A stretch of DNA of 64,000 nucleotides from Isotricha intestinalis (lineage: Eukaryota; Ciliophora; Litostomatea; Vestibuliferida; Isotrichidae): assembly GCA_023807065.1 (NCBI GenBank), contig JAJJLU010000338.1:1-64000 (forward strand), read 5' to 3'. Below, piece after piece: positions 1-8,624 of the stretch. The notes under the pieces are model-generated. The model was not told the origin of the DNA and searched no databases. It saw only the letters and a program-made list of their open reading frames with translations. A program made the position numbers and the translations under genes. The first letter of the stretch is position 1, and every line of letters begins with the position of its first letter.

Positions 1-20
1 CCCAATCCCCAATCCCCAAT
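1..20. repeat. Telomeric repeat at chromosome end
   Basis: The window starts with CCCAAT followed by two full CCCCAAT units and then passes directly into A+T-rich DNA. C-rich 6-8 nt repeats at the left end of a sequence are the C-strand of a telomere; the G-strand would be GGGGATT. Ciliates use related repeats such as GGGGTT and GGGGTTTT. Only about 2.9 units are present, so the array is either short or trimmed. This G/C-rich block is unlike anything else in the intergenic DNA here. Confidence 0.85.
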
Positions 21-505
21 ATATAATATTAAAATTAAACATACAATAATAAATTTCAAAATTTATCAATAAAAACAAAAAAAAAAAGAAATAAATAAAT
101 TTTAAAAAAATAATATTAAATTATTTTTTATTAGTTTATTTTATTTTTTTAAAAGAAAAAAAAACATATAATTTTTATTTTTTTAAATTATTAAAAAAAT
201 ATATACCTAAACAGCTAATATGACCTAAATGTTATATTCAAATGAATATAACCTTCCTACTTTATAATACAGCTCATAAAATATATTTATTGAATGATTA
301 TGTATTTAAATTCAAAAAAAAAATGAAATCACCAATAAAAGAAAGTATTTATAACCGAACTAAAATATCTATTATATATAAAATAAATTTAATTCATTTA
401 AATAAATATATCTTAAAATAAATTATTATATTCTCAGCATATCTTAATAATACATTCTCTTTATTAATATTTGTTTAAAAAGAGTTAAAAAATAGTAATA
501 AAAAA
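21..505. other. Subtelomeric A+T-rich gap
   Basis: This stretch between the telomere and the first gene is nearly all A and T and carries no open frame I can support. It holds one perfect 22-nt inverted repeat at 231-252 (9-nt arms, AAAT loop). I saw no subtelomeric tandem repeats and no RNA gene. Confidence 0.6.
231..252. repeat. Short perfect inverted repeat near the telomere
   Basis: The arms GTTATATTC and GAATATAAC are exact reverse complements separated by AAAT, so a 9-bp hairpin can form. It lies about 210 bases inside the telomere and 250 bases beyond the 3' end of the first gene. It could be a chance palindrome in A+T-rich DNA or a structural or processing element. No function can be read from it. 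Confidence 0.4.
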
Positions 506-1261
506 TTAATATTCGAGACTTTTCCTTTTGAAAATATTTTCATCAACCATAAAAACATCTTTCAAAAAATCATGAGATTTAATATTTGTGTTTGGAAAAA
601 TTATTTTAAATTCATTTAGATAAATTAAAGGAATTAAAATATTTTTCTTTTTTTTTAAAAGCTCATTATTCCCTTTTTTTTCTTCTTCTTTTTTATGAAC
701 AATTTTTTGAAACATAACTTTAATAGGATAATGCTTAATCATTTTTGTAATTTTTTGAATTTTTGAGAAAACAATTTCACAAACTTTAACTGAATTAGTA
801 TTTGGCCATTTTTTTCCATTGAATCTAAAATAAAAATAAATAATATCTAAAGTATCAATGAAATTTACAAAAGCATAACCATAATTTTTTTGTTCGCTAA
901 AGTCTGTCGGTACTAGAAATAAATTAAATTTACCTTCAAATTCTTGATTAAAGATATTAAGAAATTTATCAAGAGAAAATTTATTAGGAATATTTTTGAT
1001 CATTAAAATTGTTCTTTTTTCTTTTAAAGTTAAAATTTTAAAAATATTAACTTCACTTGAATTGTTTTGTGTTAATTCTGAATTTTTTACAAAATAAGAA
1101 TTTACATTATTTAATGAAGATTTATTAAAAATTCGATTTTCTACATTTTTAAATATTTGAGAAAATCGAGATTCATTTTTATTATACTTAAAAGCATAAT
1201 AAATTGGATTAAATTCTCTATTTAACCATTGAATTCTACAAAAATCTATTTTACATTTCAT
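506..1261 (-). CDS. Mei2-type RRM RNA-binding protein
   Basis: The 251-aa protein carries the RRM typical of Mei2-like proteins at about residues 83-172. It shows RTILMIKNIPNK (RNP2-like strand), then NYGYAFVNFID (RNP1) and FNGKKWPNTNSVKVCEI, the pattern of the C-terminal Mei2 RRM. That family binds RNA and in yeast and plants controls meiosis and development. The protein is much shorter than classical Mei2 and has only this one RRM, with an Asn/Lys-rich N-terminus and a basic C-terminal tail. It is the most telomere-proximal gene and points toward the chromosome end. The family call is firm; a meiotic role is inference. Confidence 0.85.
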   Translation of the reverse strand: MKCKIDFCRIQWLNREFNPIYYAFKYNKNESRFSQIFKNVENRIFNKSSLNNVNSYFVKNSELTQNNSSEVNIFKILTLKEKRTILMIKNIPNKFSLDKFLNIFNQEFEGKFNLFLVPTDFSEQKNYGYAFVNFIDTLDIIYFYFRFNGKKWPNTNSVKVCEIVFSKIQKITKMIKHYPIKVMFQKIVHKKEEEKKGNNELLKKKKNILIPLIYLNEFKIIFPNTNIKSHDFLKDVFMVDENIFKRKSLEY

Positions 1262-1730
1262 ATTTTATTATTAGTTGTTTTTTATAATTATAATTTATTT
1301 ATTTTAGAAATCAATCACTAGATTTATATCGGACATAAATTAATTAATATGTTTATTTTTTGTTGATTTTTTTTTTGAATAATGGATAAAATAATAAAAA
1401 ATGATTATATTTTTATTTAATTAAATATGCTTTTATCTATAAATTGAAAAATCTATAAAGAAATTAGAATGAATGTTCAGATTTTTAGAATGAATTAACA
1501 GTTTTTTTATAATTTATAAAGAGCCATTTAAAAATTAAGATTTGAATTAGTATTCTAAATAAATAATAATAATTTTTTTATTAAAAATAAAAGAATAAAA
1601 GAAAATAATTATATTCTTTTTAAAATCTAAAATTTTACTCTATCATTAATTAAAATGAAAGAAATAAACTTCATATTAAATATTTAATTTAAATTTTTTA
1701 GTTTCTTATAAAAAAATAAATTTCTCAAAA
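1262..1730. other. A+T-rich intergenic region between divergent genes
   Basis: The gap separates the divergently transcribed RRM gene and the 562-aa gene, so it should hold both promoters. It is nearly pure A+T. I saw no open frame, RNA gene or recognisable regulatory motif. Confidence 0.5.
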
Positions 1731-3419
1731 ATGGAAAATAAACAAGAAATTATAGAATGGATAAATTATTTTGCTAAAGCATTTAGTGTTAAATCAATTA
1801 ATAACAATATAAAAAATAAAATTGGAAATAATTTTATTAATCGAGAAAGTAATTGTAAATTAAATAATATTTTCGACAAAGGAAAAACCAAAAATAAAAA
1901 TGTAAAAAAGTATCAAAAAAAAAAGTTAGAAATAAAACAACCAGAAGAATTAAATAATATGTCATCTACAAACAAAAAATTATCTTTACCAACAAAAAAA
2001 ATTGAGAATCAAATAAATTCTAATCAAAGAATATTAAATACAGATGATAATAATAATAATCAAGAAATATTTGATAAAAATAATATTGTCTACAAGAAAA
2101 AAAATATAAAAAAGAGTAAAAAAATATCTCCAAGTAATAAAGACAATCAAGATAATAATTTTGATAAAGAAAAAATAAATCAAATAAATAACATTACACA
2201 AGATAATAATGTATTAAAAAAACAAAATAATAAGAAAAAATATCCTTTGAATTATAATAAATTTGATGAAGAAGAAATTATACCAGATAGAAATATTAAT
2301 ATGATTTATGAAAGAAAAAAAATTCCAATAAATAATATTTCTTTAAGAAATAAAAAATTAAATGATAAACAACAAAATTCAAATAAAAAAAGTAATAAAG
2401 AATTAATCACATTTAAGAAAAATGAAACAGGAAAAAATGAAATTAAAAATGAAAAAATAAATGAAAATAATAATGAAAATATAATAATAAAGAAGGAAAA
2501 AAATAAAAACCATAAAAATTCATCTTTAAATAAAAAAAAAGTAAAATATAAATCAGTTGATATGAATAATTCTGAAAATAATAATAAAATTTTAATTACT
2601 GATATAAATTCTTTTACTTTTAAAAATAATATATTTGATCATTACAATAGGAATTATAACCCAGAATTTAATTATAAAATTAGAAACAAACCACTATTAA
2701 CAGATTATAATGCAAGAAAAATACCATTTAATAAAATTAAATCATATAAAAGAATAAAAATAAATGGTTTAGAATATCCTTTAGGACCTTTTGATGAAAG
2801 AGTTAAAGAAGCAAATTTCATTCGACATAAGAAAAATATTTTCATTGATTTATCTAATTTTAAAGAAGAAACAGATTTATCAATTGAAAAATGGTTAGAA
2901 AATTATTATAATAGAAATCCCGATAAATATCATTTTCAAGATGAAATATATTATTATAGGAATCTTTTTTTCCCCAATGATTATTCTTATTTAAACTATC
3001 ATAAATGCAGAAATAAAACTCCAAAAATAAAGTCAAAAATTCAAATATCTAATAATAATCTTTTAGAAAATGAAGATATTAATAATTTAACTGATAGAGT
3101 TTATACAATTTCAAATAAAAATATTGATAATAAATTAAATGATGATGAAAATAATTCAAATAATATAATAAAAAGCCTTTGTTATGGTGAAAACTTTACT
3201 TTTGGAAAAAGAAATAATAAAAATGAAAATATAGAAGAAAATCTAAATAAAAAAAAATCAAATTCATGCCAAAATATAAAAGAAAATAATAAAATATTAA
3301 ATTTAATTAAAAATCCAAATTTAATATATGGAGCAGGAAATGAATTTACAATAAATGTCAATAAAGGTGAAAATGAAAATTATGATATATTGGAAATAGA
3401 CAATTTAAAAAATAACTAA
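1731..3419 (+). CDS. Asn/Lys-rich protein with conserved-looking C-terminal segment
   Basis: I do not recognise this 562-aa protein. Residues 1-280 are low complexity (Asn, Lys, Ile, Gln) and probably disordered. Residues about 285-430 have a normal composition with many aromatics: NPEFNYKIRNKPLLTDYNA, NGLEYPLGPFDERVKEANF, SIEKWLENYYNRNPDKY and YYYRNLFFPNDYSYLNYHK. This looks like a folded or conserved module. Low complexity resumes after it, with an acidic end. The eL40 gene follows on the same strand only 50 bases downstream. Confidence 0.75.
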   Translation: MENKQEIIEWINYFAKAFSVKSINNNIKNKIGNNFINRESNCKLNNIFDKGKTKNKNVKKYQKKKLEIKQPEELNNMSSTNKKLSLPTKKIENQINSNQRILNTDDNNNNQEIFDKNNIVYKKKNIKKSKKISPSNKDNQDNNFDKEKINQINNITQDNNVLKKQNNKKKYPLNYNKFDEEEIIPDRNINMIYERKKIPINNISLRNKKLNDKQQNSNKKSNKELITFKKNETGKNEIKNEKINENNNENIIIKKEKNKNHKNSSLNKKKVKYKSVDMNNSENNNKILITDINSFTFKNNIFDHYNRNYNPEFNYKIRNKPLLTDYNARKIPFNKIKSYKRIKINGLEYPLGPFDERVKEANFIRHKKNIFIDLSNFKEETDLSIEKWLENYYNRNPDKYHFQDEIYYYRNLFFPNDYSYLNYHKCRNKTPKIKSKIQISNNNLLENEDINNLTDRVYTISNKNIDNKLNDDENNSNNIIKSLCYGENFTFGKRNNKNENIEENLNKKKSNSCQNIKENNKILNLIKNPNLIYGAGNEFTINVNKGENENYDILEIDNLKNN

Positions 3420-3469
3420 AATTTAATAATATAAAATAAATAAATAAAAAAAATATAATTAGATATAAA

Positions 3470-3700
3470 ATGGAAGAAGAAAACTTAATAAAAGAAGGGT
3501 TAAAGGGTGGAGCAGGTCCATCTGAAATTCCAGATCATTTAAGAGAATTAGCTCAAAAATATAGAACTAATAAAATGATTTGTAGAAAATGCTATGCAAG
3601 ATTACCTTTAGGAGCTCATAATTGTAGAAAAAGAAAATGTGGTCATTGTGCTAATATTAGACCTAAGAAGAAGATAAAAGAAAAAGAAAAAGGAAAATAA
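3470..3700 (+). CDS. RPL40: Large-subunit ribosomal protein eL40, not fused to ubiquitin
   Basis: From about residue 25 the 76-aa product matches eL40: [19 protein letters not shown], then [10 protein letters not shown] and NIRPKKKIK, with the four zinc-binding cysteines. In most eukaryotes eL40 is made as the C-terminal part of a ubiquitin fusion cut after RLRGG. Here the whole upstream part is a 20-odd-residue acidic leader with no ubiquitin. Upstream DNA has stop codons in frame, and the previous gene ends 50 bases away. The leader contains LKGG followed by AGPSEI, close to the usual cleavage junction. The eL40 identity is certain; the meaning of LKGG is inference. Confidence 0.93.
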   Translation: MEEENLIKEGLKGGAGPSEIPDHLRELAQKYRTNKMICRKCYARLPLGAHNCRKRKCGHCANIRPKKKIKEKEKGK

Positions 3701-3833
3701 ATTTTTATTGTTTTTTTATATATATAAATTTACACTTATTACATTTTTAATATTTTTTTTATTGTTAATTTTTCTTTTTTTATCTTATTCATCGAATCAA
3801 TTATTTTTTTTTTTCTAAGTTTTTTATTAAAAA

Positions 3834-5117
3834 ATGAATAATATTCTGAAATTTTCTTTATTTTTCATATTTTACTTAAACTCAATATTATGTGACAAAG
3901 AAAAGAAAAAAAAATTAAAACCATTTAATGAAACATTATTAAAATGGGCAAAAAAAAATAATATAGAATTTTCAGATAAAATAATTCTTAATTTTTCATC
4001 AATAAATTATAAAACATTTTATGCAAAAGAAGATATACCAGAAAATGAAACAATATTAAAAGTTCCATTTGATATAATATTAACAGCTAAAGTTTTTGAA
4101 GAATATTCACCAGAATTTCTAATAAATATATATTCAGATTTAAAAAATTATACTTCTTTTTCAAATAGAATTTTTAGGACTCCAACTGTGAAAGAACAAA
4201 CTTTTATGTGTTTGAATTTAATATATGCATTTACTCATAAAAAAAAAAGTAAACTTTATAAATTATATAAACCTTATTTTCAAACTTTTGAAAATAATTT
4301 TGATTATTTTCCATTATTATATGGTGGAGGGGAAATAAATTTATTAAATACAACAAATTTCGGAGCTAAAATTTATGGAGCAAAAAAATCCATTTATGAA
4401 GAAATAAAATATATACAAAAAAATTATTCATATGAATCTTTAATAAATGATGATTATATTAAATATAGAATAATCACAGTTTCTAAATCTTATAATCTTA
4501 AAGGAGGATCTGGTATTGTTCCATTTGCTGATTTTTTTCCTTTAGAATTAAATGCTGAAATAAATAATGTAATTTGGAATTTTGATAATGAAACAAATAT
4601 TTTTTATATTAAATCAATTAGAAATATTTCAAAAGGTGAAACTTTGAAAATGAAATGTTTTATTGCCCCTAATTCAAGGTATTTAATGTATTATGGAATA
4701 ACATTTGATAACAATTCATATATTGAACCTTTTAGAATTAAGTATCTTCATTCAAAATTAAAAGAAGAAATAAAATTAAAATCTTCTGTTATGAATCCTA
4801 ATATTGATGATTTTGATTTAAGTTTAGAAAGCTTTATTGGAGATACAATGGATAATTATAGAAATATGGGAATATTTTTTGACATGCCAAATAATGATGA
4901 TACTGGATATATTTTAATGTTAAAAAATTTAAAATATTATATGGAAGAATATAATACCATTTCTGATAGTGATTATTATAAAAAAATTATATTGGATAAA
5001 AATAGAATAAATATTAAAAGAATTGTTAATTTAGAAAAAACATTATTACAAAAAAGAATTAATTTATTACAAGAAATAGTTGATGATAGAATGAAAGATA
5101 AAAAAAGTGATTTATAA
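3834..5117 (+). CDS. SET-domain protein (SETD3/Rubisco-LSMT type) with signal peptide
   Basis: The 427-aa protein resembles the split-SET methyltransferases of the SETD3/LSMT group, which methylate lysine or histidine on non-histone proteins. Supporting pieces are YAKEDIPENETILKVPF near the start, GSGIVPFADFFP (the family usually has DMLNH here), ISKGETLKMKC, and NSRYLMYYGITFDNN, matching the LLxxYGFxxxxN element. A helical substrate-binding-like C-terminal region follows. The first 21 residues form a classic signal peptide (hydrophobic core ending LNSILC before DKEKKK). That is odd for this usually cytosolic or plastid family and implies ER entry or secretion. The missing NH in the DMLNH motif makes activity uncertain. 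Confidence 0.8.
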   Translation: MNNILKFSLFFIFYLNSILCDKEKKKKLKPFNETLLKWAKKNNIEFSDKIILNFSSINYKTFYAKEDIPENETILKVPFDIILTAKVFEEYSPEFLINIYSDLKNYTSFSNRIFRTPTVKEQTFMCLNLIYAFTHKKKSKLYKLYKPYFQTFENNFDYFPLLYGGGEINLLNTTNFGAKIYGAKKSIYEEIKYIQKNYSYESLINDDYIKYRIITVSKSYNLKGGSGIVPFADFFPLELNAEINNVIWNFDNETNIFYIKSIRNISKGETLKMKCFIAPNSRYLMYYGITFDNNSYIEPFRIKYLHSKLKEEIKLKSSVMNPNIDDFDLSLESFIGDTMDNYRNMGIFFDMPNNDDTGYILMLKNLKYYMEEYNTISDSDYYKKIILDKNRINIKRIVNLEKTLLQKRINLLQEIVDDRMKDKKSDL

Positions 5118-5481
5118 TTTTAAATATATAAAATAAAATATCAATTATTTAAATTATATAATTACCTTTAATAGTATATTTTTTAGTTCTTTTATATTAA
5201 ATTATAATTTTACTTTTAACAAACATTTAATTATGATTAAATATAATTTATATGAGAATTCAATATGCTTTTTATATTAATATTATAAGTATAAAACGCA
5301 AAAAGAATTATTATATATTCAATATTATATTATATTACAATTAAAATTAAGTTTAAATATACATTTTTTAAAAAAATAAACAAAGAAAGTGAGGATTTCA
5401 GTTATTTTATTAAGTAAAATTAAAATTAATTTTTTAATATATGATTAATTAAATTAGAAAATTATTAAGAATAAGAATAAA
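5118..5481. other. A+T-rich gap between convergent genes
   Basis: The stretch separates the 3' ends of the SET-domain gene and the nucleotidase gene. I see only A+T-rich sequence with frequent stops in all frames and no RNA gene or repeat. Confidence 0.5.
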
Positions 5482-6396
5482 TTAGGATTTATTTAATATC
5501 TTTTGAATTAATTCATTTATAAAAATTAGATCACCTTCGTTTCCTATAACACAATCATATTTTTCTAAAAATTGTTTATTTGAATTTAAATTATTTTCAT
5601 CATTATTAAATACAATGGTTAGTTTTTCAATAGATTTTATATTAGATATTGAATCAATATCATTCATATGATCACCAAGAAATAGAATACATTTATTTTC
5701 TATATCATTATTATATTTTAAGATTTCTTTTTCAAAAATTTTTGATTTATTAAAAGTATATACTAAAGGTTTTTTATAATCGATTATTATTCCATTAGCA
5801 TCATAAAGGAATTCATTAGCAATTATTTTTATATTTTGTCTAATGATATTTTTATTTACCATTTGTAAAGTTTTTTCAATTGATTCTTTTATTCCTCCTG
5901 AAATAATAATTTGAGTTATATTATTTTGATTGATTAATTCATAAAATTTTTTAATTCCATATCTAAAATAAAATGGTTTAAATTTAATTGTATTTTTAAA
6001 ACTATTATTGAGAAAATTTTTATCCAAATGTAAATTTATTATTTTATTAATATTCTCTGTGAATAAATATTTAATATATTCATCTCTTTTTTCAAAAGGA
6101 ACAGATAAATCATTTTCATATTTTAAATATTTTAATTTTAAATCCATTGTTTCCTTTCTAAAATTTTCAGGTAAATCAGGACATAAATCATAAAATCCAA
6201 AACCTGATAATAAATGTTCTTTTTTATTAGTTTTTTTATTAAAATAAAATCTTCTTGAAAGAGTATAATCAAAATCAGAAATAATAATTAAATTATTTTT
6301 ATTAAATTTTTCTAATTTACTCTCAAAATTATCTCCTATAATAATTATTGGTTCATTTGATTTATAAGGATATTCAATCTCAAATTCATTTTCCAT
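5482..6396 (-). CDS. Cytosolic 5'-nucleotidase III-like HAD phosphatase
   Basis: The 304-aa product matches the NT5C3/UMPH-1 branch of the HAD superfamily, which dephosphorylates pyrimidine nucleoside monophosphates. HAD motif I is IIISDFDYTLSRRF (nucleophile and acid/base Asp, as DFDxT), about residue 40. Motif II is QIIISGGIKESIE, with Ser in the family position. Motif III is LFLGDHMNDIDSI with the Mg-binding acidic residues. The cap region (SGFGFYDLCPDLPENFR...) and the length of about 300 aa fit the family. All catalytic motifs look intact, so nucleotide salvage or turnover in the cytosol is the likely role. Confidence 0.9.
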   Translation of the reverse strand: MENEFEIEYPYKSNEPIIIIGDNFESKLEKFNKNNLIIISDFDYTLSRRFYFNKKTNKKEHLLSGFGFYDLCPDLPENFRKETMDLKLKYLKYENDLSVPFEKRDEYIKYLFTENINKIINLHLDKNFLNNSFKNTIKFKPFYFRYGIKKFYELINQNNITQIIISGGIKESIEKTLQMVNKNIIRQNIKIIANEFLYDANGIIIDYKKPLVYTFNKSKIFEKEILKYNNDIENKCILFLGDHMNDIDSISNIKSIEKLTIVFNNDENNLNSNKQFLEKYDCVIGNEGDLIFINELIQKILNKS

Positions 6397-7158
6397 TTTA
6401 TTTAAATTTAAATTAACATTTAATAATAAGAATATATAAATTTTGTTTGCTACAAAATAATAATTTTTCTATGAAAAAAGGTTTTCCATAATTTAATTAA
6501 AAAATTTCATCCTTAGTAATGATTTCTTTATCAAATAACAATATAGATATAATTATTATGTACTTTTTCTATTTGTAAATTATACTTTAAAATTGAATTT
6601 TCCATTTTCATCTTCATAGAAGATTAAATTATTAAATTTTCATATTTTTAATAGGATAAATAGTTTTAGTTCTAATAATTGATAAGTTGACATTTTAATT
6701 AAATAAGAGCTTTTTAAAGAATATCCAAAACATTATATCTCATCTTCAAATAAACATAATGTAATAAATATCAAAAGATATATTATTTATTTATTTCTAA
6801 TATTTGAATAGTAATTTTAAAAAATCAAAGTAATACTTAATAATTATTCATTTTGTAAATAAAACAAAGAGAAAATTTTTTATTAGAAAAATTAGGCTTC
6901 ATAATATTTATATAAATATATTTTTAACAAATATTATAAAAAAATATATAAATATTGAATTATGAAATCAACAAAAAAATATTCACTATCATTTTCTTTT
7001 TTAGTTAGAAATACTACAATCATAAATAGAATTATTAAAAATCAAAAATTAAAAAAAGGTATTATATTATCATTCCATATGAAAAAAAAATAATTTTAAA
7101 AACAAAAAATAAATTATAAATAATAATAAACCTAAAAAATTAAATTCGAAAAAAAAAA
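6397..7158. other. 762-base divergent intergenic region
   Basis: This long gap lies between the divergent nucleotidase and LIS1 genes and must hold both promoters. It contains one small ATG frame (6962-7093) listed separately. The rest is A+T-rich with stops in all frames and no RNA gene that I can recognise. Confidence 0.45.
6962..7093 (+). CDS. Possible small ORF, 43 aa
   Basis: An ATG frame encodes 43 residues beginning MKSTKKYSLSFSFLVRNTT and ending FHMKKK before TAA. It is Lys/Ser/Ile-rich and matches no family I know. It lies 66 bases upstream of LIS1 on the same strand. It could be a chance frame, an upstream ORF or a relic. Evidence for coding is weak. Confidence 0.15.
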   Translation: MKSTKKYSLSFSFLVRNTTIINRIIKNQKLKKGIILSFHMKKK

Positions 7159-8475
7159 ATGATAAATAATCGAGATACAGAAATAAATAAAACAATCCTA
7201 GAATGGTTTATCCAAAAAAACTACCAGTCAACAGCTTCAGCCTTTATGAAAGAAGCTTCATTATGTGAATCAGATGCTTCAAAAGGAAATGAGCTGGACA
7301 AAAAATGGGGAATAATATTATCTCTTCAAAAGAAAATAACAGAATTAGAAACACAAATAAAGCAAATAAAAGAAGATTTAGAAAATGGAACAAATGCAAA
7401 AAACAAAACAAATGAATTAATATTAAATTTACCTAAATCAATTCCAAAATCAATATTAAAAGGACATAAACAGTCAATAACATGTTTATCATTTCATCCT
7501 TTTTATAAAAGATTAGCATCAGCTTCAGAAGATGCTTCAATTATTATATGGGAATGTGATGAATTTACTCAAGATAAATATATTAGAGCTCATTCAAATA
7601 CTGTTAATCATATTACTTTTGATAATAAAGGGAAATTTCTTGGTTCTTGTTCTTCAGATTTATCTATTAAAATATGGAATTTTGAAAATTTAACTTGTTT
7701 TAAAACTTTAAATGGACATGAACATTCTGTTTCTTTTATTGAATTTTCACCTGATTCTAATTTTATTTTCTCTGCTTCAAGAGATAAGAGTATTAAATAT
7801 TGGGAAGTTAATACTGGGATTTGTAAAAAAAATATTATAGGACATAATGAATGGGTTAGATGTGTTTCTGTTAATTTTAAAGGAAATTTATTAAGTTCTT
7901 GTAGTGATGATAATAATATTATTATTTGGGAAGTGGATAAAGATTTTAATCAATTTAAAAATTTAAATGGACATTCTGATAAAGTTGAATATATTATTTT
8001 TTTAAAAAATGATAAAAGTATTATTAATGTTTTTTCTAGTGATTATGCTAGAAATTTAAATAATAATAATAATGAAGAAAAGAATAAAAGTGATTTTGAG
8101 AAAATTAATGAAAAGTTTTTAGAAAAAAAGAAATTAATGAATGAAATAAATAAAATGAATAAAGAATATTTATTAAGTGCAAGTAGAGATAAATTAATAA
8201 TGTTATGGGATGTTTTTGAAGGAATTTGTATTAAAACTTTTAATGGACATATAAATTGGGTGAGAAGTTTATGTGAACATCCTTCAGGAAATTTTTTTAT
8301 TAGTTGTTCTGATGATAAAAGTATTAGAATTTGGGATTTAAAAAGTGGAGAATGTAAAAAAAAATTAGAGGAAGTTCATGATAGTTTTATTGTTACTATT
8401 GCTATGAGTCCTAAATGTAAATTATTAGCTTCTGGATCAAATGATTTAACTATTAAAGTTTGGGATTGTAGTTAA
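7159..8475 (+). CDS. LIS1: LIS1 (PAFAH1B1/NudF) dynein regulator
   Basis: The 438-aa protein has the full LIS1 architecture. A LisH motif at about residues 8-40 (ILEWFIQKNYQSTASAFMKE) is followed by a coiled coil (LSLQKKITELETQIKQIKEDLE). A seven-bladed WD40 propeller then begins near residue 98 (LKGHKQSITCLSFHP, ASEDASIIIWE). LIS1 binds cytoplasmic dynein and regulates its motility, here in transport, nuclear positioning or ciliary function. An insert of about 55 residues, rich in Asn, Glu and Lys (around 292-345), sits between WD repeats and is absent in animal LIS1. The final blade ends ASGSNDLTIKVWDCS and closes the propeller normally. Confidence 0.95.
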   Translation: MINNRDTEINKTILEWFIQKNYQSTASAFMKEASLCESDASKGNELDKKWGIILSLQKKITELETQIKQIKEDLENGTNAKNKTNELILNLPKSIPKSILKGHKQSITCLSFHPFYKRLASASEDASIIIWECDEFTQDKYIRAHSNTVNHITFDNKGKFLGSCSSDLSIKIWNFENLTCFKTLNGHEHSVSFIEFSPDSNFIFSASRDKSIKYWEVNTGICKKNIIGHNEWVRCVSVNFKGNLLSSCSDDNNIIIWEVDKDFNQFKNLNGHSDKVEYIIFLKNDKSIINVFSSDYARNLNNNNNEEKNKSDFEKINEKFLEKKKLMNEINKMNKEYLLSASRDKLIMLWDVFEGICIKTFNGHINWVRSLCEHPSGNFFISCSDDKSIRIWDLKSGECKKKLEEVHDSFIVTIAMSPKCKLLASGSNDLTIKVWDCS

Positions 8476-8624
8476 TTTATAAATTTAAAATTTTGAATTT
8501 TGAAGAAAATATTTATTTATATTTTTTTTTTTAATTTTTTGTAAATATCTTTTATTCCTTATACTTAAAAAAATCAATTATTATTATTAATATTAATAGA
8601 TATTGTTATTTGTTTTTTTTTATT

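Noticed and set aside
3420..3469. A hidden ubiquitin exon before eL40
   Set aside because: Only 50 bases lie between genes and they contain in-frame stops; the upstream 562-aa gene has no ubiquitin-like sequence.
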